Shown in pieces: positions 7,923 to 17,253 of a stretch of 47,223 nt of DNA. Source of the stretch: Bacteroidales bacterium UBA6340 (lineage in GTDB: Bacteria > Bacteroidota > Bacteroidia > Bacteroidales > Paludibacteraceae); NCBI GenBank assembly GCA_002440265.1, contig DJSG01000067.1:1-47223 (forward strand), in the 5' to 3' direction. The translations under genes and the position numbers were made by a program. The first letter of the stretch is position 1. Each line of letters starts with the position of its first letter. The notes beneath the pieces were generated by a model that saw nothing but the letters and a program-made list of their open reading frames with translations, was not told the origin of the DNA and made no database searches.

Positions 7923-9032
7923 ATGGAATGTCAGTACATATCGCAGTCAAGTAATATGAGTTTGATAGCAAACCAAACAAATAGTCCTCAGTTCAGAGCC
8001 ATAGACTTTTTCTGTGGTGGAGGCGGCATGACATGCGGTCTCCGCCAAGCAGGCATCGATGTCATCGCTGGTGTGGATTTTGACAAGAATGCCCAAGCCA
8101 CGTATGAATTCAACAACCATGGAAGTACATTTATACATACAGACATTAGAAGACTTCGAAGCAATTATTTTGAACGGAATTTTAATGTCCTTCCTAATGA
8201 CGACCATCTTGTTTTAGTGGGCTGTAGTCCTTGCCAATACTATAGCATCATTAACACAGACCGTACTAAATCGGAACTTTCCAGAATGTTGTTGTTAAAT
8301 TTTGCACGATTTGTGGAATATTACAGACCAGGGTATGTATTGGTTGAGAATGTCCCTGGAATTGTGACCAACAAAGAATCCGTATTGCCACAATTCTTGA
8401 AAAAACTGCATAAACTTGGTTATACTGGTATTGCAAAAGGCATTGTCGATATGAGCCATTATGGTATCCCTCAAAGCCGCCGTCGTTTTTCTTTGATTGC
8501 CACCAGATTGAGAGAAGATATTTCCCTGCCTCAAGCAGATAATAAAACACGAACAGTAGCAGACGTGCTGGGCACTCAGAATGGTTTCCCTAAGATTCCT
8601 GCAGGACACAAAGACACCACACCTTTTGCACATACAACGGCAGGTTTAAGCCCAATATGTCTTAAACGGTTAGCAGTAACGCCACACAATGGTGGCGACC
8701 GTTCAAGTTGGAAAGATAATCCCGAATTGCAACTCCAGTGCTATGTAGGCAAAGACGACCACTTTCGTGATACTTATGGTCGTATTTGGTGGGACAAACC
8801 GTCTCCAACTATTACAACCAAGTTCTTCAGTATATCTAACGGACGTTTTGCGCATCCTGAAGAAGACCGGGCTTTGTCCATACGTGAAGGAGCAACATTG
8901 CAGACTTTCCCGAAAGATTATGAATTCAAGACTAATAGTATTGCCGCTGCAGCACGCATTATTGGTAATGCGGTGCCATGCGAATATGCAAGGAGATTAG
9001 GTTTAACCATCATATCTTACGACTATGAGTGA
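7923..9032 (+). CDS. C5-cytosine DNA methyltransferase 1 (LlaJI M1-like)
   Basis: This 369-residue enzyme transfers a methyl group from SAM to C5 of cytosine in DNA. Motif I is AIDFFCGGGGMTCGL (26-40), motif IV GCSPCQ with nucleophile C104, motif VI ENVPG (142-146), motif VIII QSRRRF (184-189) and motif X GNAVPCEYARRLG near the C-terminus. A second ATG 36 bases downstream (7959) is an equally possible start because the core fold begins near residue 24. It opens a five-gene operon and its stop overlaps the next start by 8 bases. Together with the second C5 enzyme at 10677 it probably protects the two strands of an asymmetric site. The target sequence cannot be read from the protein. Confidence 0.93.
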   Translation: MECQYISQSSNMSLIANQTNSPQFRAIDFFCGGGGMTCGLRQAGIDVIAGVDFDKNAQATYEFNNHGSTFIHTDIRRLRSNYFERNFNVLPNDDHLVLVGCSPCQYYSIINTDRTKSELSRMLLLNFARFVEYYRPGYVLVENVPGIVTNKESVLPQFLKKLHKLGYTGIAKGIVDMSHYGIPQSRRRFSLIATRLREDISLPQADNKTRTVADVLGTQNGFPKIPAGHKDTTPFAHTTAGLSPICLKRLAVTPHNGGDRSSWKDNPELQLQCYVGKDDHFRDTYGRIWWDKPSPTITTKFFSISNGRFAHPEEDRALSIREGATLQTFPKDYEFKTNSIAAAARIIGNAVPCEYARRLGLTIISYDYE

Positions 9033-10680
9033 AGAAAACAATAGAGAGAAAAAACTGGCAATGACTTTTGATCCACAGACAATCGAACATCTTGGAGTTA
9101 AAATGTATTCTCAATTGCCCAATGCTATAGCAGAACTCGTTGCTAATAGTTATGATGCAGAAGCATTGAATGTGCATATAGTGCTGACAGATACAGACAA
9201 AGAAAAAAGTATTACTATTGTTGATGATGGTATTGGTATGTCTTTCGACGAAGTGAATGAGAATTTTCTTCGCATAGGAAGAAAACGTAGAGAAGAAGAC
9301 AATGGAATGAGCCCAAATGGTTTGCGCAAGGTCGCAGGACGTAAAGGGTTAGGAAAACTTGCTTTCTTTGGAATAGGAGATACTATACGAATCATAACCA
9401 AGAGTAAGGGAAAGTGTGTTGATTTTTCTATGAATTGGAATGAAATACTGCATTCCCAGACTAATAACTATGAGCCAGAATACAAGGAGACAGATTGTGA
9501 TTCTGCTAATCATGGAACCACTATAATACTAACAAACTTGAAACGAAAAACAGGTTTTAATGTGGAAGAACTAGCAAGTAGCATCTCCCGATTGTTTAAT
9601 TGTTTCAGTGAAGATTTTACTATAGATATATCTCTAAACGGAAGTAAGCCTGTGGAAATCAATGAAAAACTGCGGTATAACACAATACAAGCCCAATTTT
9701 CGTGGAACATACCTGATTTCATACAAGATAAAACCAATTATTTTTACACGAGTAAGGTTAAAGGTCAATTATTTGCAACGGAGAAGCCGCTAAAACCAGG
9801 TCTAAGAGGAATCACTCTTTATGCACATGGACGTATGGTTAATGCACCAGAATTCTTCGGCGTTGGAGAATCCAGTCACTTTTATTCTTACCTGACAGGA
9901 TGGCTTAATGTGGATTTCGTGGACGAGCAAGATGAAGACATTATTTCAACAGACCGGCAATCGTTGAGTTGGGATTTGCCAATAACAGAAGAATTGAAAA
10001 GCAATCTAAAGCAACTATTATTATCCATAGAACGAGATTGGCGTGAAAAGCGAAAAAATGAGAGGAAGGACAGTATAAAGAAGAAAACAAATATTGATGT
10101 AGGTGTTTGGTATCCCACTCTTTCTCCTTACATTAAAGAAGGTGTAGAGAAAATTGTCAATTCTGTAGTGGAGAACTCTGAATTGGAAGGAGAAAAACAG
10201 AGCGAAGTGGTGGGTATGTTACATAGTCTTATTCCAGAATATGCACAATATCATTGGAGACATTTGCACAAGACCGTACAAGATGCCTCTTATAATGACT
10301 ACCGAAATGAAGACTTTTACAGAGCCGTTTTTGAAACGATTAAACGGTACGAGCATCTTGTTCAAACAAAATCTGGAGATATTAGAGATGGACAAAAGTT
10401 AATGCTTGCTATTTTTGGAAAGGATAGTTCTGTATTGTCGGTTGCTTCAAAATATAAACGAAGAGATGGCTCGGATTTTTCAGCATCCACCATAGAGAAC
10501 ATTGAGGACGGACAGAAATATATGTCCGCAGGGGTTATGGCAGGTGCACGGAACACCATTGCACACGAAGAAAAAATTGAATTAAAAGAAACTGGTTTAT
10601 TCACAGAGAACGATTGCTTGGATATGTTGAGCCTATTAAGTCATTTGTTCCGTCGCCTTGATGATGCTATAAAGAAATGA
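9025..10680 (+). CDS. GHKL (MutL/MORC-like) ATPase fused to a Hypoth_ymh/HEPN-like domain
   Basis: The N-terminal half of this 551-residue protein is a GHKL ATPase. It has an N-box AIAELVANSYDA (34-45, E37 and N41), G1 VDDGIGMSFDEV (66-77) and G2 GRKGLGKLAFFGIG (105-118). MutL/MORC-type GHKL proteins associated with restriction-modification systems are a described class. The C-terminal region (about 400-551) resembles the Hypoth_ymh (TIGR02391) family, with FYRAVFETIKRYEHLV and then AGVMAGARNTIAHEE. The last segment contains R509-N-T-I-A-H514, an Rx4H motif of the kind that forms the active site of HEPN ribonucleases. The gene overlaps both neighbouring methyltransferase genes (8 and 4 bases), so it is an integral part of the operon. 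RNase activity is inference from the motif. Confidence 0.8.
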   Translation: MSEENNREKKLAMTFDPQTIEHLGVKMYSQLPNAIAELVANSYDAEALNVHIVLTDTDKEKSITIVDDGIGMSFDEVNENFLRIGRKRREEDNGMSPNGLRKVAGRKGLGKLAFFGIGDTIRIITKSKGKCVDFSMNWNEILHSQTNNYEPEYKETDCDSANHGTTIILTNLKRKTGFNVEELASSISRLFNCFSEDFTIDISLNGSKPVEINEKLRYNTIQAQFSWNIPDFIQDKTNYFYTSKVKGQLFATEKPLKPGLRGITLYAHGRMVNAPEFFGVGESSHFYSYLTGWLNVDFVDEQDEDIISTDRQSLSWDLPITEELKSNLKQLLLSIERDWREKRKNERKDSIKKKTNIDVGVWYPTLSPYIKEGVEKIVNSVVENSELEGEKQSEVVGMLHSLIPEYAQYHWRHLHKTVQDASYNDYRNEDFYRAVFETIKRYEHLVQTKSGDIRDGQKLMLAIFGKDSSVLSVASKYKRRDGSDFSASTIENIEDGQKYMSAGVMAGARNTIAHEEKIELKETGLFTENDCLDMLSLLSHLFRRLDDAIKK

Positions 10681-11648
10681 AGAAAATAAAAGTATTTGAA
10701 GGTTTCGCAGGATACGGAGGTGCTTCCTTTGGATTAAAAAGGTCTGGTATTCCATACGAAGTTGTAGGATATTCCGAGATAGATTCGGATGCAATTGAGT
10801 TGTACGAATATAATTTTCCAGAAATTAAAAACTATGGAGATATAACTCAGATCACAAATCCTCAAAAGCAACTTCCGAAATTTGACTTATTTACTGGCGG
10901 ATTCCCTTGTCAGCCCTTCTCCACTGTTGGAAAGGGATTAGGAGAATTGGATATACGTGGTACTTTATTTGGTGATATTATCCGTGTTTGTGAAGCAAAA
11001 GAACCCAAATATATTTTGCTTGAAAATGTTCGTGGTCTGTTAGGAAAAAAACATAAAGCGACATTCCAAAAAATTCTTTCTGAATTACACAGAATTGGCT
11101 ATGATGTAAGATTTGCCGTACTGAATTCAAAAGATTATGGTATACCTCAGACTAGAGATAGGTTGTGGATATTTGCCTACAGAGGGGTTCTACCAGAGAA
11201 TTTTGAATTAGTACCTCCCGTAGTAGAATCCAGTTTGCGTTTGAAAGACTTTCTGGATAAACATCCTGATCCTGAACTATATCGTTCAGAAGCACAAATT
11301 AAGCGAATTCACGAAATACATAATAATGGCATATTTGATGTGAAAGAACCTTTGTGCTACGATATTTACAATCGTAAAATTCGTTATGATGGTTTGTGCA
11401 TGACCATAACGCCACCAGAACACAATGTTATTCGGATTATAGAACCAATGGTAGATGGCAAAGAGAGATTCAGAAAACTTTCTCTTGATGAGCATTTCCG
11501 CTTTATGGGTTTCATTATGAATGATGATGAGAAAGAAATAAAGTTCCCCCCTACTCAAAATTATACCAAATTGGGAAGGCGTGCTGGTAATGGATGGGAT
11601 GTAAATCTTGTCGGCATTCTCATCAAACACATATTTAGTCAATTATAA
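10677..11648 (+). CDS. C5-cytosine DNA methyltransferase 2 (LlaJI M2-like)
   Basis: This 323-residue enzyme is only distantly similar to the first methyltransferase of the operon. It has motif I VFEGFAGYGGASFGL (6-20), motif IV GGFPCQPFS with nucleophile C78, motif VI LLENVRGLL (114-122) and motif VIII QTRDRLW (158-164). The C-terminal motif X region reads RRAGNGWDVNLVGILIKHI, where the usual NAV is NGW, as in some Dcm-like enzymes. The target recognition domain (about 200-290) is short. The start overlaps the GHKL gene stop as ATGA. Two unrelated C5 enzymes in one operon are expected when the recognition site is asymmetric. Confidence 0.92.
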   Translation: MKKIKVFEGFAGYGGASFGLKRSGIPYEVVGYSEIDSDAIELYEYNFPEIKNYGDITQITNPQKQLPKFDLFTGGFPCQPFSTVGKGLGELDIRGTLFGDIIRVCEAKEPKYILLENVRGLLGKKHKATFQKILSELHRIGYDVRFAVLNSKDYGIPQTRDRLWIFAYRGVLPENFELVPPVVESSLRLKDFLDKHPDPELYRSEAQIKRIHEIHNNGIFDVKEPLCYDIYNRKIRYDGLCMTITPPEHNVIRIIEPMVDGKERFRKLSLDEHFRFMGFIMNDDEKEIKFPPTQNYTKLGRRAGNGWDVNLVGILIKHIFSQL

Positions 11649-11660
11649 TTCCACCATATT

Positions 11661-13430
11661 ATGAAAGTCGATATTACATCAATGTTTTTTAATTCAAAGA
11701 TTGAAGGGAAAACAGCGACACCTGCATGGAGAACTTCTATTGGTCAAAACAAGAGCAAGGAATGTCGTATAGAAACAGATGTTCCTGGCGTGTCCGATAT
11801 GATCATTGGAATGACATATAAGATGCGGACAGATCTTCATAATCTGGATAAAACTGGTGTGAGTGGAGATTTAATGTTATGTGCAGTATTTAACAAGATA
11901 TTTGTAAATAACACTCACATCAATGGCGGCTCATATACTTTGTTGTTACTGCGCGAAACATCTGAATCACATGAAGGAAGGTTGCAAATATGCTACGCAC
12001 CCAAAGTATCATTCCATGGAAAAAGCAATAGTGTAACTATTGAGCAAATAAGAGAAACATTAGGCTGTTCTACTAATGGTTGTTGGTTTGTTTATGAGAT
12101 ATCCATCAAAAACCAGGACGAGTTACATTTCTCTGCCATTGTTGTAGATAAAAATCAACCCGCAATATATACAGGAACAAGTCAAGATCGTTCTAAATAC
12201 TGGAAGTCACTAATTCCTGCAGAAAATAGTAAAATTTCAAACACCTCCTATCTCCCCTATCTTACTGCTCTCCGGACAAAGCCGTTTATGCTCCTTGCGG
12301 GTATCTCGGGAACGGGCAAAAGCCGTATCGTGCGCAAGTTGGCACAAGCCACCAATCCGAAAGCGTATGCAAATGAAGATGACCGTTGGAAAGATAACCG
12401 ACCGGAGAATTTCGAGTTAATTCAAGTCAAACCCAATTGGCACAACTCTATGGATGTAGTGGGTTATATGTCCAACATTCCTGCGCCGCATTATGTATTT
12501 ACAGACTTTGTGCGTTTTATTGTCAAAGCATGGCAGCACAAGGACACGCCGTATTTCCTCTGCTTGGACGAAATGAACCTTGCTCCTGTAGAGGAATACT
12601 TTGCAGAGTTCCTAAGTGCTATCGAATCGCGTGCTTTGGACGAGAAAGGCGAGTATATAACAGACCCTATTATTGCCCCGTTCAAAGAGTTTGCCCAAGA
12701 TGTGCGTGAGGATATGCTCCGGCAGTTGCTCGGCGAAGCACTTCATACAGAGACCAATCCGTTGGCGATACAGTTCACGGAGAAAGGTCTGACGCTGCCG
12801 CCTAACCTGATGGTTATGGGTACGGTCAATATGGACGAAACGACATTCTCTTTCTCCCGCAAAGTGCTTGACCGCGCCATGTCCATAGAGATGAACGAAG
12901 TCAATTTCGACGATTTCAAAGAGGGCAAAACGGAACTGATGCCGTTGCTAACAGAGCAGAATGAGTTGTTGGTAAAACGTCCGCAGAAAGCATGCGAGGT
13001 GCAAAACAAGATAGATTGTGACAGGGTGATTAAATACCTGACAGACGTGAATGCATTGTTGGACGGTACGCCGTTCAAACTTGGTTACCGTGCCGCCAAC
13101 GAGGCGATACTATATGTGTCCGCGTGCCAGGATTTTGCTGGCGAGGACTTCCGTCTCGAAAAAGCACTTGACGAGTTCACCCTGATGAAGATCCTGTCGC
13201 GTATAGAAGGCGATGACAGCCGTTTGTCTGTGGATGAGCGTGACGAGCGTCTGCGGGCAGCATGTATAGACAGCAACGCCATAGAAGATGGCGAACAAAG
13301 CCTTAACCTGCTCAACTGCCTGCGTGCCATTGTGAAGAAACATATCGGTCAGAACACAGAGACTGAAAGGAAAATCAACCGTATGTATCACACGCTGATG
13401 CGCGAGCATTTCGTTTCCTATTGGAATTAA
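11661..13430 (+). CDS. McrB-like AAA+ restriction subunit (LlaJI R1-like)
   Basis: This 589-residue protein has an N-terminal domain of about 190 residues without a recognised fold, expected by analogy to bind DNA. A McrB-type AAA+ motor follows, with Walker A GISGTGKS (214-221), Walker B FLCLDEMN (299-306) and the sensor segment MGTVNMDETTFSFS (386-399) in place of the MNTADRS element of E. coli McrB. By family it uses GTP or ATP hydrolysis to translocate DNA and drive the nuclease subunit. It starts 12 bases after methyltransferase 2 and ends 6 bases before the nuclease gene. Hand counts give about 33% GC in the two 60-base blocks before 12241 (residue 193) and about 55% in the two after it, so the domains differ in origin. 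Confidence 0.9.
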   Translation: MKVDITSMFFNSKIEGKTATPAWRTSIGQNKSKECRIETDVPGVSDMIIGMTYKMRTDLHNLDKTGVSGDLMLCAVFNKIFVNNTHINGGSYTLLLLRETSESHEGRLQICYAPKVSFHGKSNSVTIEQIRETLGCSTNGCWFVYEISIKNQDELHFSAIVVDKNQPAIYTGTSQDRSKYWKSLIPAENSKISNTSYLPYLTALRTKPFMLLAGISGTGKSRIVRKLAQATNPKAYANEDDRWKDNRPENFELIQVKPNWHNSMDVVGYMSNIPAPHYVFTDFVRFIVKAWQHKDTPYFLCLDEMNLAPVEEYFAEFLSAIESRALDEKGEYITDPIIAPFKEFAQDVREDMLRQLLGEALHTETNPLAIQFTEKGLTLPPNLMVMGTVNMDETTFSFSRKVLDRAMSIEMNEVNFDDFKEGKTELMPLLTEQNELLVKRPQKACEVQNKIDCDRVIKYLTDVNALLDGTPFKLGYRAANEAILYVSACQDFAGEDFRLEKALDEFTLMKILSRIEGDDSRLSVDERDERLRAACIDSNAIEDGEQSLNLLNCLRAIVKKHIGQNTETERKINRMYHTLMREHFVSYWN

Positions 13431-13436
13431 GCGTAT

Positions 13437-15656
13437 ATGGCAACCGGCAGCGTGAATATCTTCGAGGTGGAGAATAACGATGTGCGCATACGTTTCTCCT
13501 GTTTGTCTTCGGCAGATCGTATCAGCCGTGCAATGAAGAATATGCGCATAGAGGAAGGCGACAGCCGTCTGCAGGCGGAGTTCCGTTCGCCTCAGCCGGA
13601 TGTGCGTTTTTTCTTTGACGGCAAAGAGGAGCGGGGCTCTGTAACACGCGAAGCGGTATTTTTTGAGAATACATCTTATCCGACGCTGATAGAAGCCAAA
13701 GAGGGCGTAAGCTGTATGAGTCTCCGTTTCTCCAACTCGCCTATTGAACGCAGTCTGAGTGCGGACGGACAATTGCTGTACGGAGCAGTCAGTTTCGGTA
13801 ACCAGGTAGGCAAAGCGGACATCTGCCTTGCCTATTACAAAAACGGACGGCATCAGACCTTGCGTTTCACGACAGAGGTGTTGAGTTACAAGATGGACTA
13901 CCGCTCGGATATGAAGCAAATCATTCGCGACATTGAGGAAGAATACAGTATGCTTTCCTTCGCATTCATGCGCGAGACCTATCTCAACTTCCGTACGCGG
14001 CAAGGTCAGTCCACAGACTTGATATGGTGGCAGATATTCCGTACATGCTACCAGGATATTCTTTATGCCTGTCGTCATATCATACAGGCTCCGCGGCACA
14101 GGCTGCATCCGGAAGTGCGCTATGAACGGGCAGAGCGACTGCGGTTGCTCACGTCTGACATGGAGAACGAATACAGCCGTTTCAGCGACGATGCCAATCA
14201 TCTGTATCGCACGACAGAATTGTGTCATACGAATGATACGGTAGAGAACCGTTTTCTCAAGTTTGTGATGAACGAATTGCTCAACCGGTTTCAGACCGTG
14301 AGCCGGCATATACGCAATACGTCGCAATCGGTATGTTTGGAAAAAGAACTGCAGGAGATGGAGGAGAACCTGCAACGTACTGTACGGCATCCGTTTTTCC
14401 GCAATATAGGACAGTTCCGTGGTTTCGTACAGGATTCGCTGGTCATGAAACGTGCCAATGGTTATCGCACCATTTATCAAAAATGGATTGAATTGTTGTG
14501 TGGGTACGAACTGGAAGAAGGTATCAACCAATTGGAGACCAAAGATATTTCCGTGCTGTACGAGATATGGTGTTTCCTCAAAGTGAAAAACATCGTGGAA
14601 GATATCCTTGGCGAGAAAGTGGAAGCGCGTTATTCTGGTTGCAAACTGACACCGAAGTTTGTGCGCGACCTGAGTTGGGGTACGCAATCGGAAGTAACTT
14701 TTGTGCGCACGGAGGACGGCGTGGAATTGGCATCCGTTATGTACAATGCACCTGTTAACGATAGCGACAAGCAGACGGAATCGGCTGTTCGCGGCACTAC
14801 CACTTTTACTACCGCACAGAGACCGGACATAGTGCTGCGGCTGACCAAGCGGCAAAAAGACATCCAATATACCTTCCTTTTCGATGCCAAATACAGGATT
14901 GCAGACAGCAAACAAGATGGTCAGGACGTACCTCCGGTAGATGCAATCGACCAAATGCACCGCTACCGCGATGCCATCTATTATGTGGATCAGGCAAGTG
15001 GCAAGCCCAAACGCGAAATTATTGGAGGCTATGTGTTATTCCCTGGCAACTATACCAAAGAAGAGTATGCACAATCATACTACCATCAATCGGCAGAGAA
15101 AGTGGGTATCGGTGCTTTCCCGTTGCGGCCGACAAGTGATTTGCTGGTTTCTCCTAATGACAGCGAACAGGCTTTGCGCGAACAGATAGCGGTTTGGTTG
15201 CAGAGCAAACGGATGCTGTCAAATCTGTACAAAAAGGCTATTCCTCAGCACGGGTTGACATACCGCAATCCAGATGATGTCATATTGGTCAACTATGCAC
15301 CTGCCGCAAAACTGGCAAAGATGAGGGAGACAGGATTATGTTATCTACGGACAGGCGAGGAGCAGGGTGCTATTGTGATGACACCGGAGGCTGTAAGTGC
15401 ACGGTATGCGATGCTGCACAATGGCAGAAACGGCACATTGTACAAAATCAAAGGCAAAGGACCACGTTTCTGGGCAAAAGCCGATTTGGAGAAGAAAGGC
15501 TTTGAGAATTTAGGGCATGATTATTATCTGGTGTACGAACTGGATACTTCCAAGTCCGCCGAGTATAATAATATTCCCGCTCTTAACCGCGGTCCCCAAA
15601 CCACCAAGCCTGATTTTATGACATGGGAAGAATTGATGGAGAAAAAGGATAAATAA
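13437..15656 (+). CDS. McrC-like DUF2357 restriction nuclease (LlaJI R2-like)
   Basis: The 739-residue protein belongs to the DUF2357/McrC-like group that supplies the PD-(D/E)xK nuclease to a McrB motor. The catalytic signature is RPDIVLRL (D464) followed by FLFDAKYR (D483, K485). The N-terminal 440 residues should contact the AAA+ ring. After the nuclease there is a C-terminal extension of about 190 residues (from about 545) ending in GPRFWAKADLEKKGFENLG and DYYLVYEL, which may be a PUA/EVE-like module; that is tentative. GC content is near that of the core genome, unlike the methyltransferases. Since its partners are C5 methyltransferases, this pair should cut unmodified sites, as LlaJI does, not methylated DNA as E. 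coli McrBC does. Confidence 0.88.
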   Translation: MATGSVNIFEVENNDVRIRFSCLSSADRISRAMKNMRIEEGDSRLQAEFRSPQPDVRFFFDGKEERGSVTREAVFFENTSYPTLIEAKEGVSCMSLRFSNSPIERSLSADGQLLYGAVSFGNQVGKADICLAYYKNGRHQTLRFTTEVLSYKMDYRSDMKQIIRDIEEEYSMLSFAFMRETYLNFRTRQGQSTDLIWWQIFRTCYQDILYACRHIIQAPRHRLHPEVRYERAERLRLLTSDMENEYSRFSDDANHLYRTTELCHTNDTVENRFLKFVMNELLNRFQTVSRHIRNTSQSVCLEKELQEMEENLQRTVRHPFFRNIGQFRGFVQDSLVMKRANGYRTIYQKWIELLCGYELEEGINQLETKDISVLYEIWCFLKVKNIVEDILGEKVEARYSGCKLTPKFVRDLSWGTQSEVTFVRTEDGVELASVMYNAPVNDSDKQTESAVRGTTTFTTAQRPDIVLRLTKRQKDIQYTFLFDAKYRIADSKQDGQDVPPVDAIDQMHRYRDAIYYVDQASGKPKREIIGGYVLFPGNYTKEEYAQSYYHQSAEKVGIGAFPLRPTSDLLVSPNDSEQALREQIAVWLQSKRMLSNLYKKAIPQHGLTYRNPDDVILVNYAPAAKLAKMRETGLCYLRTGEEQGAIVMTPEAVSARYAMLHNGRNGTLYKIKGKGPRFWAKADLEKKGFENLGHDYYLVYELDTSKSAEYNNIPALNRGPQTTKPDFMTWEELMEKKDK

Positions 15657-15681
15657 ACACAAAGAATATGTATATAGCATT

Positions 15682-17136
15682 ATGATTGCAAACGAAATTA
15701 AAACAATTATTGCAGATATACAGGCTTCTCCAAAAGAATGTGAGTGGGTCGAAATAAAGCAGAACAATTCTAATCCACAACTAATAGGGGAATACATTTC
15801 TGCCTTGTCAAACGGAGCAGCATATATGGGACAATCCAAAGGTTATCTTGTTTTTGGGTTAAAAGATGATACACATGAAATAGTAGGAACGGATTATAAT
15901 CCTCAAAATGAGAAAATCGGTAATCAAGAGTTGGAGAACTGGATTGCCACACAATTGTCTCCCCGTATTGATTTCGTAATTCACAATAACATTATCATTA
16001 ACGGGAAAAGGGTAGTTCTGTTTGTTATTGACTCTGCTGGTAATACTCCAGTCAAATTTAAGGGAGTAGCATATACACGGGTTGGTTCTTACAAGAAAAA
16101 TCTATCGGACCATCCGGAAATCGAACGTAAAATATGGCAAAACACTCATAACAATTGCTTTGAAACCAAAATAGCCAAGAGTGGACTGAGTGCAGATGAA
16201 GTGCTGGCTTTGATTGATTATGCATCCGTGTTTAAATTACTGCATATTCCTTTTCCTGAAACAAAAACTGCTATTTTGAATAAGTTAGCAGAAGAGAAAT
16301 TGATTCACAAACGGGCTTCATGTTATGATATTACTAATTTAGGAGCAATCTTGTTTGCTAACAATTTACAATCTTTCGAGATGCTATCCCGTAAGGCTGT
16401 TCGCGTTATTTTCTATAAAGGGACCAATAAATTGCATGCGATACGTGAACAGGTCGGAAATAAAGGATATGCTATCGGTTTTGAGGGACTTGTTAATTAT
16501 ATTAACGAAAGACTGCCTATAAATGAAGAAATAGGAAAAGTATTACGAAAAGACAATCCTATCTATCCGGAAATAGCCATTCGTGAGTTTGTAGCAAATG
16601 CTCTCATTCATCAGGATTTTTATATAGGTGGAATGTCTCCGATGATTGAGATATATGCCAATAGGATGGAAATATCCAATCCTGGCAAGCCGCTAATTGA
16701 TGTGCTTCGGTTCATAGACCATACCCCAATTAGCAGAAATGAACATCTTGCATCTATTATGCGGCGAATGAATTTTTGTGAGGAACGAGGAAGCGGTGTA
16801 GATAGAGCATTGCATCAATGTGAATTATATCAACTTCCTGCACCTGATTTTATAAAAGATGATTTTAGTACAAAAGTTGTGATGTTTACTCCTCAGACAT
16901 TACGTCAGATGAATAGGGAGGATAAAATCAGAGCGTGTTATCAGCATTGTTGCTTGAAATATGTAGCTGGTGAAAAGATGACTAACGAAAGTTTAAGAGG
17001 ACGGTTGGAAATTTCTGATGCCAATTATTCTATTGCCTCACGTATTATATCGGATACCATTTCGGCAAACTTAATACGATTAGATGATAAGAATAAATCA
17101 AGAAAGTATGCACAATATGTACCGATATGGTCTTAG
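15682..17136 (+). CDS. AlbA_2 (Schlafen-type) and HATPase_c_4 domain protein
   Basis: This 484-residue protein starts with an AlbA_2 domain: CEWVEIKQNN (20-29), GYLVFGLKDDTHEIVGTDY and YTRVGSYKK. A middle region follows, and then a GHKL-like HATPase_c_4 domain with REFVANALIHQDF (from R301), IYANRMEISNPG and CEERGSGVDRAL. A winged-helix-like tail closes it. Such proteins are often annotated as transcriptional regulators or RecG-like and are frequent in restriction and defence islands. Their biochemical role is mostly unknown. The gene lies 25 bases after the nuclease gene and could be co-transcribed. Its AT-rich composition differs from the GC-richer genes on both sides, pointing to separate acquisition. 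Confidence 0.8.
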   Translation: MIANEIKTIIADIQASPKECEWVEIKQNNSNPQLIGEYISALSNGAAYMGQSKGYLVFGLKDDTHEIVGTDYNPQNEKIGNQELENWIATQLSPRIDFVIHNNIIINGKRVVLFVIDSAGNTPVKFKGVAYTRVGSYKKNLSDHPEIERKIWQNTHNNCFETKIAKSGLSADEVLALIDYASVFKLLHIPFPETKTAILNKLAEEKLIHKRASCYDITNLGAILFANNLQSFEMLSRKAVRVIFYKGTNKLHAIREQVGNKGYAIGFEGLVNYINERLPINEEIGKVLRKDNPIYPEIAIREFVANALIHQDFYIGGMSPMIEIYANRMEISNPGKPLIDVLRFIDHTPISRNEHLASIMRRMNFCEERGSGVDRALHQCELYQLPAPDFIKDDFSTKVVMFTPQTLRQMNREDKIRACYQHCCLKYVAGEKMTNESLRGRLEISDANYSIASRIISDTISANLIRLDDKNKSRKYAQYVPIWS

Positions 17137-17253
17137 TTTTATGTGACGGCAGAGTGATTAAACAACTAATTTTATGTGTAATCCGCTGAAAGTCAGTTGT
17201 GTTTTTATGTGATTGTAATGTGATTGAAGTATAATTTGTATCACAATTTATCT

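Noticed and set aside
13110..14960. 616-residue open frame on the minus strand opposite the McrC-like gene
   Set aside because: It lies wholly opposite genuine McrB and McrC coding sequence, has low-complexity composition without domains, and no promoter. It reflects codon bias of the plus-strand gene.
11661..15656. Classical McrBC type IV system cutting methylated DNA
   Set aside because: The operon encodes two C5-cytosine methyltransferases, which would make the host a target. The LlaJI-like arrangement explains all genes.
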